From the NCBI GenBank assembly GCA_963978895.1, contig OZ022243.1, positions 8,128,043 through 8,192,042 of the forward strand: 64,000 bases of DNA, read 5' to 3'. The translations under genes were made by a program, and so were the position numbers. Under the pieces are notes generated by a model. The model was not told where the DNA came from. It did not search any database and worked only from the letters and a program-made list of their open reading frames with translations. Of this stretch, positions 35,615 through 46,013 are shown piece after piece. Source of the DNA: Erpobdella octoculata (Eukaryota; Annelida; Clitellata; Hirudinida; Erpobdellidae). Position 1 is the first letter of the stretch. Each line of letters opens with the position of its first letter.

Positions 35615-36180
35615 CAAAGTGGATTCCAACTAGTGATCTATATTATAAAATAAAATAAATTAAATTAAAGTTAAAAAGCGATACAAAAATACATACAACT
35701 AGTCTTTTTGTCTCACCATATTAAACAATACTTTTGGGTCATAAACTTATCCAAACTCAAAAACAGAAAAACATGTTTTTGAAGCCACTACTTAATATGT
35801 CAATTTATTATATCAATTTACCATTCTTCAAGAATTTTTTATTGATGTAATAGTAGAAACTATACATTTTCTATTATTTCTTTGTTTTACATAATTAAAT
35901 AATTGTATTATAATAATTAAAAATTAAACTTTTAATTTTTTTAATTTGATAAATTTATGTTGTAAAGTGCAAACGTTTTTGTTTAATGCAAAACACATAA
36001 CGAACAAAATATCATAACCATAAATTTAACAAAGTTCTTTTTTATATTCATAACATTTAAATTACCGCTGCCAGCCTAGAGATAATCGCAACACTATATG
36101 AAGTTACATTATTCTATGGACAGTGGCGTCTATTATTTTTTAAAAACTAATTTTGTGATATTTTTGTATTTATTCACACT
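35615..36180 (+). repeat. Dispersed repeat R2, copy b
   Basis: It matches 23.60-24.36 kb in the same order, from AAGTGGATTCCAACTAGTGA to TTCTATGGACAGTGGCGTCT. The left edge abuts the Helitron arm. Confidence 0.65.
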
Positions 36181-36530
36181 AAAAAATATTGTTTGAACAT
36201 TTGTGCCAAAAAGTTATTTCGGAAGCGATTTTTTTATTTTTCTCAACTTTTATTATTTGTTTTCTTAGGAACTAAACAGATATTTCTCTCTAAACCTTTC
36301 AGCTACTCGTTAACGCAAATAATAATGAATTTAAACTATTGATTATATTAGTCATTAAATTATAAAATTGACAAAATAAAAAAGACCAACGATGATTATT
36401 CAAAAAGACATCTGCAATCTATTTTTTTTTAATTTTTAGAACCTAGCCAGATGCTAACAACAGTGTACGGAATCTCCAAGAAATATTTCTAAAAATTACG
36501 ATTTCCTTAATTTATTTAAAATATATATAT
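36181..36530. other. AT-rich DNA, no feature recognised
   Basis: Nothing coding or bounded was found. Confidence 0.35.
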
Positions 36531-36531
36531 A

Positions 36532-36700
36532 CTAGCGGAGGCACCCGGCGTTGCCCGGGATTTTTAGAGGTTTACCTAATGCGTTTCTTTTTCGCTCCCG
36601 TTTCCTTCCCGCTTGCGTTCCCGCTCCCGGTCGTTATCCGTTCCCTGTCGCTTTCCCGCTCATTTTTTCGCTCTCAGTTCCCCCCCCCTAGATCCGATTC
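36532..36700 (-). mobile_element. Helitron 3' end, minus strand, truncated
   Basis: CTAG at 36532-36535 is followed by the hairpin (CACCCGGCGTTGCCCGGG) and CTTTTTCGCTCCCGTTTCC-type minisatellite. It is cut off at a C9 run before the TACA microsatellite. Confidence 0.8.
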
Positions 36701-36751
36701 TACATACATACATACATACATACATACATACATACATACATACATACATAC

Positions 36752-36782
<31 letters not shown>

Positions 36783-36807
36783 CATACATACATACATACA
36801 TACATAC

Positions 36808-36838
<31 letters not shown>

Positions 36839-36872
36839 CATACATACATACATACATACATACATACATACA
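36701..36872 (+). repeat. (TACA)n microsatellite, left part
   Basis: 172 bp of TACA units with two CTTA variants. It continues in exact phase at 38690 beyond the Helitron. Confidence 0.95.
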
Positions 36873-37537
36873 TCTATATATATAAAAGGAAGTCGGGTTT
36901 GTGTTACGACACTTATAACTCAAGAACGGCTGAACCGATTTTAGAGATTTTTGATTTATTGGATTTCTCTCAGCTCTTATTAACAGAATAACTAAAAAAA
37001 TTTGACATTGAATCATGGAGTGGCCCATGGGGACCGCAGTATGTACCCCGGTAGCTATACAGCCTTAACAGTGCGTCCTAGAAAAAAACTTCAAATGGCA
37101 AAGTTGTAGAGCACCCTCTATTTGGTCTTACGAAAAAAATAAATTTTGAAATTGGAGTTTGAGTTATCGAGATATACAGATGTTTAATTTTCTGCGACAT
37201 GACATTTATGCGCAAATGGGGTAGAGCCATAGATCTATGGGTAGAGCGCATGTTATTAAATTTTCTGACTATTTCATTGTTTACAATTGAAAATCTCACA
37301 GAAAAAATTAAGTAAATATCTTTTTCAATTAAAATATAAAATAAAATGTTTATGGGCCATAAAAATATAAAAGATATTTTAGCATAGATATATGATGTTT
37401 AGTTTCGCATTTAACGTTTTCCATTTGGCATTAACAAAGTGTCAATGCCGTTCTGTCAATATTATATTTTCGTTCGTTGGAATTAATTTGCGAGTTTTAA
37501 AGTTTTATTACTTTTAACAAAAACATTATTAATAACA

Positions 37538-37610
37538 ATGCCGCGACCCAGAAGATCTAATCTTTCCCAAAATAGCCGTCAGGCAATTAGGCATCGGAAC
37601 AATGTTAACT
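37538..37610 (+). pseudogene. Start of Helitron Rep-helicase ORF
   Basis: MPRPRRSNLSQNSRQAIRHR is the characteristic basic N-terminus of Helitron replicase-helicases. The frame stops soon after. A shift to another frame (QSTAEELELAREWESKRER) near 37600 appears to continue the charged N-terminal region into the 18-bp minisatellite. Nothing of the HUH endonuclease follows. Confidence 0.55.
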
Positions 37611-37654
37611 ATTGTTAACCAATCCACCGCGGAAGAACTGGAATTAGCGCGAGA

Positions 37655-38008
37655 ATGGGAGAGCAAGCGTGAGCGGGAACGGGAAAGCGACCGGGAACGG
37701 GAAAGCGACCGGGAACGCGGAAAGCGACCGGGAACGCGGAAAGCGACTGGAATCGGGAGAGCAAGCTTGGAAGGAAACGCGAGCAAGAGAGAAAATCGAT
37801 AACAAAACTTCTGAGCGGGAAAGCGACCGGGAGCTGGAAAACGACCGAGAGCGGAAAAGCGACCGGGAACGCGACGAAAACGACCGAGAGCGGAAAAGCG
37901 ACCGGGAACGCGACGAAAACGGGAAAGTGGAGAAGGAAACGGGAGCGAGAGAGACAAACATTAGAAAAACCTCTAAAAACCCCGGGCAACGCCGGGTAAC
38001 CCCGCTAG
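37655..38008 (+). repeat. 18-bp minisatellite with Helitron 3' end
   Basis: GGGAACGGGAAAGCGACC units (37672-37745) are followed by a 39-bp doublet with CGACCGAGAGCGGAAAAGCG (37837-37920). Then come GACAAACATTAG, ACCTCTAAAAACCCCGGGCA, a CGCCGGG hairpin and CTAG at 38005-38008. This is the same 3' module as arm A at 34.9 kb and the one at 58.7 kb. It lies inside the larger Helitron and was presumably acquired by insertion or recombination. Confidence 0.85.
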
Positions 38009-38165
38009 TGTTGAATAAAGTAAACGTTCATTTTCTATAAAAAATTTAATTAAATTTAGCTTCACTAATACTTCGGAAAAGTTTTGTTATATTTTTGTAA
38101 ATCATTTAATGAAATTTCTAATCAATTACAAACCAGTAATACTTACTTTGTTTTCAAATTTACAG

Positions 38166-38522
38166 ATTCAAGGCCAAATTCACCATCGAATTGGATCATT
38201 GTTACCTCTTGAAGATGCACGTCATAAATTTTTACAATTATACTTCATGGGCAATATGGAGGAACAACTTGATCGGCGTCAAGAGATCAACACAGCAGTG
38301 AAAAGAACAATTCAATTTCCGATTCGCCTAGCATTTGCTATGACGATTAACAAATCACAAGGCCAATCTTTGAGTGTTTGTGGTCTGAACTTGGATAATG
38401 CATGTTTTTCTCATGGTCAATTGTATGTGGCGTGTTCACGTGTCGGCAGACCTTCAGATTTATTTGTTTTTTCGCCCGATAATAAAACAAAAAACATAGT
38501 GTATCATAAAGTGCTGGATTAA
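38166..38522 (+). pseudogene. Helitron ORF, internal in-frame deletion (Rep-N to helicase end)
   Basis: A single open frame joins a Helitron-like N domain piece ([39 protein letters not shown]) directly to the end of the PIF1-like helicase ([20 protein letters not shown], then [20 protein letters not shown] and [10 protein letters not shown]). The HUH endonuclease and helicase motifs I-IV are missing between residues VKR and TIQF. The coding part may start after an intron acceptor, since TTTTCAAATTTACAG precedes 38166. The frame is open upstream to an ATG at 38109, but that section looks non-coding. It ends with a TAA at 38520-38522. It has no catalytic capacity. Confidence 0.85.
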
Positions 38523-38689
38523 AGAGAATCGACCCGAGTTCAACCAATGTTTTTCTAATAAACTATTAAAGTGAACTTTTTTTTATTTTGTTTTCTTTTA
38601 AACTTATATATATATATTTGTTATTATTGTTCTTTATTGCTTAAAAAATACACTCTTTAAGGTGAAACGAAGTTCGCTGGGTCCGCTAG

Positions 38690-38926
38690 TACATACATAC
38701 ATACATACATACATACATACATACATACATACATACATACATACATACATACATACATACATACATACATACATACATACATACATACATACATAGATAC
38801 ATACATACATACATACATACATACATACATACATACATACATACATACATACATACATACATACATACATACATACATACATACATACATACATACATAC
38901 ATACATACATACATACAGACATACAT
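38690..38926 (+). repeat. (TACA)n microsatellite, right part
   Basis: About 237 bp of TACA units continue the left tract across the Helitron. Long Tyr/Met/Cys/Val or Ile/His/Thr frames here are artefacts. Confidence 0.95.
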
Positions 38927-38929
38927 CAA

Positions 38930-40020
38930 TAGTTTTGCAATGAGGATGAAAAACGTATTTTAACCATAAAATGTGAATAATGAGAAGCTTTAATATCAAC
39001 TTTTCTTACTTGTTTTATTGCTGTACGAACCATGCGATGGGATTTTATAACGTTTAAAAAAAACATACTTTCCGTCACCCTGTTGACTTGAGACTATTAG
39101 ATTTATTTATTTACTCATCCAATACTGGAAAGTAAAATAATTATACCTAAGAGTATGGTCACGTTTTTAATAAAAATTAAAAAGTTTATGAATGTTTTTC
39201 AACGGTTTCATTTAGTTTCCTTGCTTAGTAATTATTTATTTATTTTTCTTATAGTTTTATCCAATAATTTATTAGAATTATTGATTGATAAATTTTATTC
39301 TAAAATTTTAAAAAGTTAGATACTGAATTCAAACCTAAAAAATTATCTGGTTTATTAATAAAAGCATCTAACACAAGTATTATATCTGCTTCAGAAATTA
39401 TGCATTTGATTACTGTATTTCGGTAACGCTAAGCCACAAAGCAAAAACGTGGTCACCGATATTCTGAATTTTAAATTGTCTTACTTTGGACAACCAATCA
39501 AACCTGTGCACGTTTTTTTGCAAATACAGTACAAATGTTTTAAACAATCTTCAAACCTTTGTTTTGAACACAACCTGCCTAAATTTAGTAAATGAAGCGA
39601 TTATGAAACAGCTACAACCATGACAAAAATTAGCAAACGATGAATCTGACAATTGGAATGCTTTTCTCAATTTGTTTTTGTTTTTCTATACTTTAGAATT
39701 TATAGTGTCAGTCTGCAGGTGTCATCAAAATCTTTACGTTTGCCGCTGATATATACAATAAGAGCAATAAAACGCAGAACTCCGGTTTGATTCAGAAAAT
39801 GCTAAAGATGAATATATCAACAACGATCACAAACAAACCAGCATGACGTTTCATAGATATAGACATATCACTTACTAGTAAATGGGACGAAGCTAAAAGT
39901 AAATTTTATGCCTGTAACTAAAAGCATTACCGCTAATTCGTTTTTTTTCTTATAAAACGTTGATAAAAGAGAACAACTTTTAAACTTTTTTTAAAACTAT
40001 TTTTTTGTTCATATTGTTTA
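38930..40020. other. AT-rich DNA, no feature recognised
   Basis: No gene or bounded repeat was found. Confidence 0.4.
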
Positions 40021-40023
40021 TTG

Positions 40024-40152
<129 letters not shown>

Positions 40153-40218
40153 TAGCTGACCCAGCAAACGTTGTTTTGCTTTTGAAATTATTTTGGTTTT
40201 TTTATTAAAAGTTTAATG

Positions 40219-40253
<35 letters not shown>

Positions 40254-40257
40254 ATAT

Positions 40258-40933
40258 ATATAAAATGTCAATTTTTTTTAGTTATTCTGTTAATAGGAGC
40301 TGAGAGAAATTCAATAAATCAAAAATCTCTAAAATCGGTTAAGCCGTTCTTGAGTTATAAGTGTCGTAACACAAACCCCGACTGCGTTGCCCGGGGATTT
40401 TAAAGGCTTTTTATCGTTTTCTCTCTGGCTCCCGTTTCCTTAACTGCTTGCTTTCCCGTTCCAGGTCGCTTTCTCACCTTAAAGAGTATAGAGGGTGCTC
40501 TACAACTTTGCCATTTGAAGTTTTTTTCTAGGACGCACTGTTAAGGCTGTATAGCTACCGGGGTACATACTGCGGTCCCCATGGGCCACTCCATGATTCA
40601 ATGTCAATTTTTTTTAGTTATTCTGGTAATAGGAGCTGAGAGAAATCCAATAAATCAAAAATCTCTAAAATCGGTTCAGCCGTTCTTGAGTTATAAGTGA
40701 CGTAACACAAACCCCGACTGCGTTGCCCGGGGATTTTAAAGGCTTTGTATCGTTTTCTCTCTGGCTCCCGTTTCCTTAACTGCTTGCTTTCCCGTTCCAG
40801 GTCGCTTTCTCACTCCTGGTCGCATTTCTGCTCACGGTCGCTTTTCCGGCCTCGGTCTCTTTTACTTTTCCCGATCCCGGTTGCTTTTACGCTCCAGCTT
40901 GCTCTTCTTTTCGCTCTTCCGTTCCTCCATTAA
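40258..40933 (-). mobile_element. Helitron 5'/3' fusion units, duplicated
   Basis: Two copies (about 40265-40492 and 40599-40828) share the same junction. A Helitron leader in minus orientation (TCAATTTTTTTTAGTTATTC...TTCTTGAGTTATAAGTG) runs into ACCCCGACTGCGTTGCCCGG, which belongs to another Helitron 3' hairpin, and then into degenerate minisatellite. Between them, 40493-40598 carries the rest of the leader seen at 37018-37120. This is a tandem duplication of a chimeric end. Confidence 0.75.
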
Positions 40934-42390
40934 ATTTTAGAGCCTTCCCAATGTGGCTTAGATGGGCTGTAGTGGAATGCTGTGCAGTCATCAAAATTGA
41001 TATGTTCTCTCGTTAACACTTTGTTAATAGGTTTGCTCGTTTAGTTACGTCTGAACTTCCTCAATTTTAATTAGTGTTCTTTAATGTATTGGTTCCACTC
41101 TGCAAGTGTGATCTTCTGCAAAGGCTTATTATGATTGACTAAAGCTGAAAAAAAAGAATTTATTAGTTAACGGCTGCAATAATGTTAAAATCCGCTCATA
41201 TATCTCAACAGGTTATATTTTTTTAGATGTTCTTAGTTTTTAAGTGTCATGTCTACAGAACGCTACATGTGGCATGTTAATAAATGTTGACCCGTGGCTT
41301 TGAAAAATGTGATATAAAACACAGATTGAAATAAAACATGTAATAATATTAAAAACCTTCAAAGCATTAACTTAATGAATTTTCCGAGAGTTTTCTGAGA
41401 TCATCAATTTGGAACAATCGAAGAGTACCACTTTTATTTAGCAAATGATGCAATTATAAATTGAACAAAACAGCAGCAGATTGATAGGCTGGCTTGAGAA
41501 CTTTGTTCATGATTTTGTTGAAACACAAAAATACTGCACTTGCTTTCATTTCTTTCAAATTTCATGCACCTCATATATCAGTGAAACTTTTACAATAAAT
41601 TGATGTTGCATGTAAGATTTTCTTTAAAATGTAATTTTCTAATTTCCTCTGAAAAGTAAAAAATAAAATAAGACCGATAAATTAATTCATAATCTTATAG
41701 TCATAACTACTCGTGAATAATAATGGTTGTAATGCCATCACATAAAAAAAAACATACCTGCCCAAAAAAATTTCTCATTTACCGATAGGCTGATAGCAAG
41801 TTCGTCAGTTTAGGAAACCATGATGAACAATATTAGATAAGGAACAATTGAAGTCAGAGGCCTTGAACGATAAATATGAACAATGAATTTAAATTTATTT
41901 TTCCAATCTGCAACTCCTTTTTGCAAAACACAAAATGTTAGAGCATAATGATAATCTTATAATAATTATTAATAATATAACATAATTAAACACGTGCAAT
42001 GCAACAAACGAAACAAATTGAAAGATACCCAGTAAATCATGATTTTAAAAACTAAAAACAAATTACCAAAGCTTTGCCACTTACTTTTGAATGGGAGATA
42101 TGAACAATGAATTTCTAATTTGATTTAATTTTAATTTGTTAAGTATGGAACTTTTTTTGTGAAGCACAAAATATCTCTAAACTCTAATAGAAGAAATTCC
42201 ACCTGCAATTTATTGATTAGTCCTGAAAACCAAAGTTATCTAGATTTAAAAGATAAGTTGCTAAAAATGTCCAACCTAATCTGTCTTTCATCAAGAGATT
42301 CATTTAACCTTGAATCAGCCATATCTTTAGCTTTTGAAGTCCTACTTCTAAGATAAAAAATTGAATAATAATAAGTTTGAAAAAGCGATA
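40934..42390. other. Helitron interior or flanking DNA, no coding region recognised
   Basis: AT-rich. The small frame at 42159-42356 has no recognisable domain. Confidence 0.35.
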
Positions 42391-42560
42391 TCTATATATA
42401 TAAAGAATATCATAAAAATTGATAAATGAATAAACGACTAATGGAGAAAGTATAGCGATAATGATATATGCAATCACGCGGATTGAAACGAAGGCTAATG
42501 GCGAAAGTATAGCAATATTGATATATGCAATCACGCGGAATGAAACGAAGGCGTTAAACA
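42391..42560 (+). mobile_element. Helitron 5' end with a tandem 61-bp repeat
   Basis: TCTATATATATAAAGAATAT starts at 42391 after A. Two 61-bp units follow, each with ACTAATGGAGAAAGTATAGC-like and GATATATGCAATCACGCGGA and GAAACGAAGG (about 42438-42557). The repeats may be subterminal binding-site duplications, but function is unknown. Confidence 0.6.
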
Positions 42561-42885
42561 ACAAACAATTTTATGAAAAACAAATAAATAAATAACTCAC
42601 CTTCTTAGAATCAGAGTAACAATATCCAAACGTGGAACGTGGAAGAAAAAGACTCGAAAAACGGCGATATGAAAAGAACGATCGATATAAAACAATAGCA
42701 TAGAAAATTAGTTGAACAGAAAATGAAATTTTTAAATAAGTTATAAAACATTATTTCCTTTAGACTGAAAATTCTTTTAGGAGCGAAATATTCACCATAA
42801 AATATTTCGTGCTTAATAGATCTATGGTTATTGCAGTTCCTTACCTCATAGTCCAACGAAGTGCCTTTTATATATATATATATAT

Positions 42886-43027
42886 GGTTCAATGTCAATT
42901 TTTTTTAGTTATTCTGTTAATAGGAGCTGAGAGAAATTCAATAAATCAAAAATCTCTAAAATCGGTTCAGCCGTTCTTGAGTTATAGGTGTTGTAACACA
43001 AAACCCGACTTCCTTTTATATATATAG

Positions 43028-43028
<1 letters not shown>
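42886..43028 (-). mobile_element. Solo Helitron 5' leader
   Basis: The minus strand from 43028 reads TCTATATATATAAAAGGAAG and matches 36873-37013, including AGAACGGCTGAACCGATTTT. It breaks off at a TA run at 42885. Only the leader is present. Confidence 0.8.
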
Positions 43029-43058
<30 letters not shown>

Positions 43059-43540
43059 TTTTAAAATTGCTTCAATCAATTAAAAAAAACTCAGTGTTCT
43101 GCACGGTTGCTCTTATTTGCTGAAAATATGTCAAAAATGGTAAAACGTCAAAAGTGAACTATGGTTAATTCTACGTGAATTATTTTAAGGTATTTAATTT
43201 TTAAACAATTGTTTTTTCAGCAATATTTGAGGTCCTAAAAACTAAATTTTCAAAAATTGGTAAAATAGTATTATTTCATTTTTTAAAAAGCATCTAGATA
43301 CCAAATTTCAAAAACCCTTTGTTTTTGTTTTTCGAGATATTCGTTGTTTTATAAAAACATTTGTTTTCCAGTTTCATTTTCTCAGGAGCAAAATTTTCAA
43401 AAATCCTTTCTTAGTGGGTGCTTACGCTATAAAAATAATATAAGTTCCAAATTTCACGTTCCTAGGATGAGGCGTTTGAGCTTGGCGTTGATTATCAGTC
43501 AGTCAGTCAGTCAGTCTGGACATGTTCTTTTATATATATA

Positions 43541-44300
43541 GATGTATGAATACTTAATCAGTTTGTTTAAAAAAACACCTATGTCTGTTTAGCAAAATAT
43601 TTTATAAATGCTGTTGTGGACTACTGGCGGCTGGTTGGCGGTATCTGAAAAAAATGGTTTCCGTTTATTGATCGGCAGACTCTTTGTCTACTGGCCCGAT
43701 TACCTGCCGATTTTTAATTTTGCGTTGAATTTGTTCCGATATCATTATATTTTATTAAGGTTTTGTTTTACTTAGGTTTATTGGATCAAAATTTCAAAAA
43801 GATCATTAATAACTTATTTGAAATCATAAAATACTATACATAGTAATGCATACAATCGAAACACAAAGTAAAATTATGTTCTCTTAAAAGCAAAGCATGT
43901 TTCAAATCATTTTGTAACCTGGTAATTTTAATTACCCCTGTCATTAGTAAACAGTAAACACCAGAATTTTAATTGTATTTAAACAAAGATAAAAACGGTG
44001 ATTGCCAAAAATAAATAAAATGATGGCAACCTCTTATCAACAACTTAGTATTTTAATTTTTCCATAAGGTGCTTTTATTTATTTTATATAATTTAAGCAA
44101 CACAAAACCGCAAATATAAAATTAAGAAAAATAATTATAAATAACTGAAACCACAACAAATTTTATTAAAAAGTGTTTTTCTAATTATTCCGTTGAATGT
44201 TATTTAAATGAAAAAAAAATTAATTTGAACCAACAACAGTAAATCTTATTACTCTAATGATCTTGAAAAAACACAGAACAAGTCTGAAGTAAATAAAAAT
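43541..44300. other. AT-rich DNA, no feature recognised
   Basis: A less AT-rich 100 bp at about 43.6-43.7 kb has no recognised identity. Confidence 0.35.
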
Positions 44301-44305
44301 AAATA

Positions 44306-44460
44306 AAAAAACTTTTTAAAGACTTGTCCTATGATAAGACTAAGGGGCTCGCTAAGTTATGCAGATCTGTTTATTAAATTCAAACTGAACACCCTAGTCT
44401 TATCATAACTAGTCTTATCATAACTAGTCTTATCATAAGATTAGTTTTTAAAAAGTTTTT
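44306..44460. repeat. Small foldback with TAGTCTTATCATAAC repeats
   Basis: Left AAAAAACTTTTTAAAGAC...CCTATGATAAGACTA is inverted relative to right TAGTCTTATCATAACTAG...TTTTTAAAAAGTTTTTT. The right arm has three 15-bp tandem units (44395-44440). The shape is that of a MITE of about 155 bp. The flanks are AT-rich, so no TSD is certain. Confidence 0.55.
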
Positions 44461-44564
44461 TATATATTTATTTGTATTTTCTAGTTTTTAGTCTTTACAC
44501 TTTTTTAATTATCTTTACAATTATCCGACACTCACTGTAAATCAAAAATAATTAAATAAATTAT

Positions 44565-44596
<32 letters not shown>

Positions 44597-46000
44597 GTCA
44601 CACAAATTTGTTTTGCAAGTATTTTGTTTCATATGGTTTTAATGCTACTTACAATCAACCTAAACATTGAAAAAAATACAGTTCTCTACAACGTTTGTTT
44701 TAATTATGTTTTATACACTTTATTAATTTTGATATCGGCTGCGTAAGTGAAGATTTATACAAATTCACAGGTTATTATCACCGTCATACACGAGACCTAA
44801 TAGAAACAGATCCGTTGAAACGTATAGATTAAGATATTTGAACTTAAGAAAATTAGGTACAACTAACAATATTCTCAGACACTATTACCATCATAAGCTC
44901 AATACTTGCAACTACAACCACATTTCCCCGTAATCAATCAGTTTGCGATCATAGTAACTGGGTCATTTAGTTTTTTTCATCGCGAATTTAACAAAATTAA
45001 TTTTTGATCTTAACAAGTGTACGGAACAAGTTTCATTATATGTATTTCCACATGCCCTCTACACAAAAAAAACGCAGTAAAAATGTTATACAAAATTTAA
45101 TATGGTACACAAATTAAAATATATTAAATTTTAAAACAAGTACTACTTTGGATAATCTTATTTTAAAAATTACATTAATATTATCATTCACAGTAGTTTA
45201 ATTTTTAGCTATTTATATTTATAAGCTTCACATAAATCAACTGTTTCACTACAACATTGAAGAAATAGTTGAAACGTTTTAAAATTATTGAAATTAACTG
45301 AGAATCAGTTTTACATTTTATTAACAATTGTTTTTAATTTTACTTTTTAATTTACAAAATATTTAATTTGTGTTTTATTAACATAACTGTTGTGCTCCGA
45401 AGTTTCATTGAAATAAATTTAGAGTTTCTGATTTCAAATTAGTTATTTTTTACAGTTGTACGACAATTTTTTTGCCGTTAAGTACTCTAGGTTGAACACG
45501 GGAAAAAAAATTGGAAAAAATAAAATACCATTTTTGTTTTGAATGTCTCCAGCATAGTTTAATTACAAAATTCAGCGGATAACCTGTAATTAATTTTATC
45601 AACATCAAATGTAATTTTGAATTGTGCTATTTAGCGTAAAATATTAATTAGTTTCAAATAATTAAATTATTTTTTTTTATTTGTTTAAAAAAATTTCATT
45701 ATTTATTTTTAATTGTTATAAAATTATTGTACAAAACGAGTTAGGTTAATGTTTTTCTGTTGTATATAAAAAAAATTATTACAAAATAATTCGAAACAAA
45801 ATTAGAAGTGTTAAATAAAAAAATATAAAAAATTTGTAAAACAATGTTTTCAGGGTTTATATGTTTTAATTCAATAATAACTGCTTTTGAGAACATAGCT
45901 TAATATATTTAAAAATAAATATGTCAGTTCTCAAATCAATTTTTAAACAATGATAATTTTTTCAAAAAGATGCAATAGATTGAAAGTTTGTTATTTTCAC
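44461..46000. other. AT-rich DNA, (AT)n at about 44568-44590
   Basis: No gene was recognised. Confidence 0.4.
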
Positions 46001-46013
46001 TTTTTAGATATCA

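Larger units (their letters stand above)
36873..38689 (+). mobile_element. Helitron inserted in the TACA microsatellite
   Basis: The 5' end TCTATATATATAAAAGGAAG begins at 36873 after A. The 3' end GCTGGGTCCGCTAG ends at 38689 before T, with a short CGAA/TTCG stem just upstream. Removing the element rejoins ...CATACA and TACATAC... in perfect phase, which is the A|T target expected of Helitrons. Inside: a conserved leader (36873-37160), the start of a Rep-like ORF (37538), a GC-rich minisatellite with another Helitron 3' end (to 38008), and an internally deleted Helitron ORF (to 38522). It is non-autonomous. Confidence 0.9.

Noticed and set aside
34862..35653. Long Arg/Ser/Phe-rich and Gly-Asn-Lys-rich open frames
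   Set aside because: They follow the 18-bp Helitron minisatellite in all frames and both strands. The same occurs at 37.5-38.0 and 58.0-58.8 kb.
36579..38999. Ile-His-Thr-Tyr and Met-Tyr-Val-Cys repeat proteins
   Set aside because: Translation of the TACA microsatellite.
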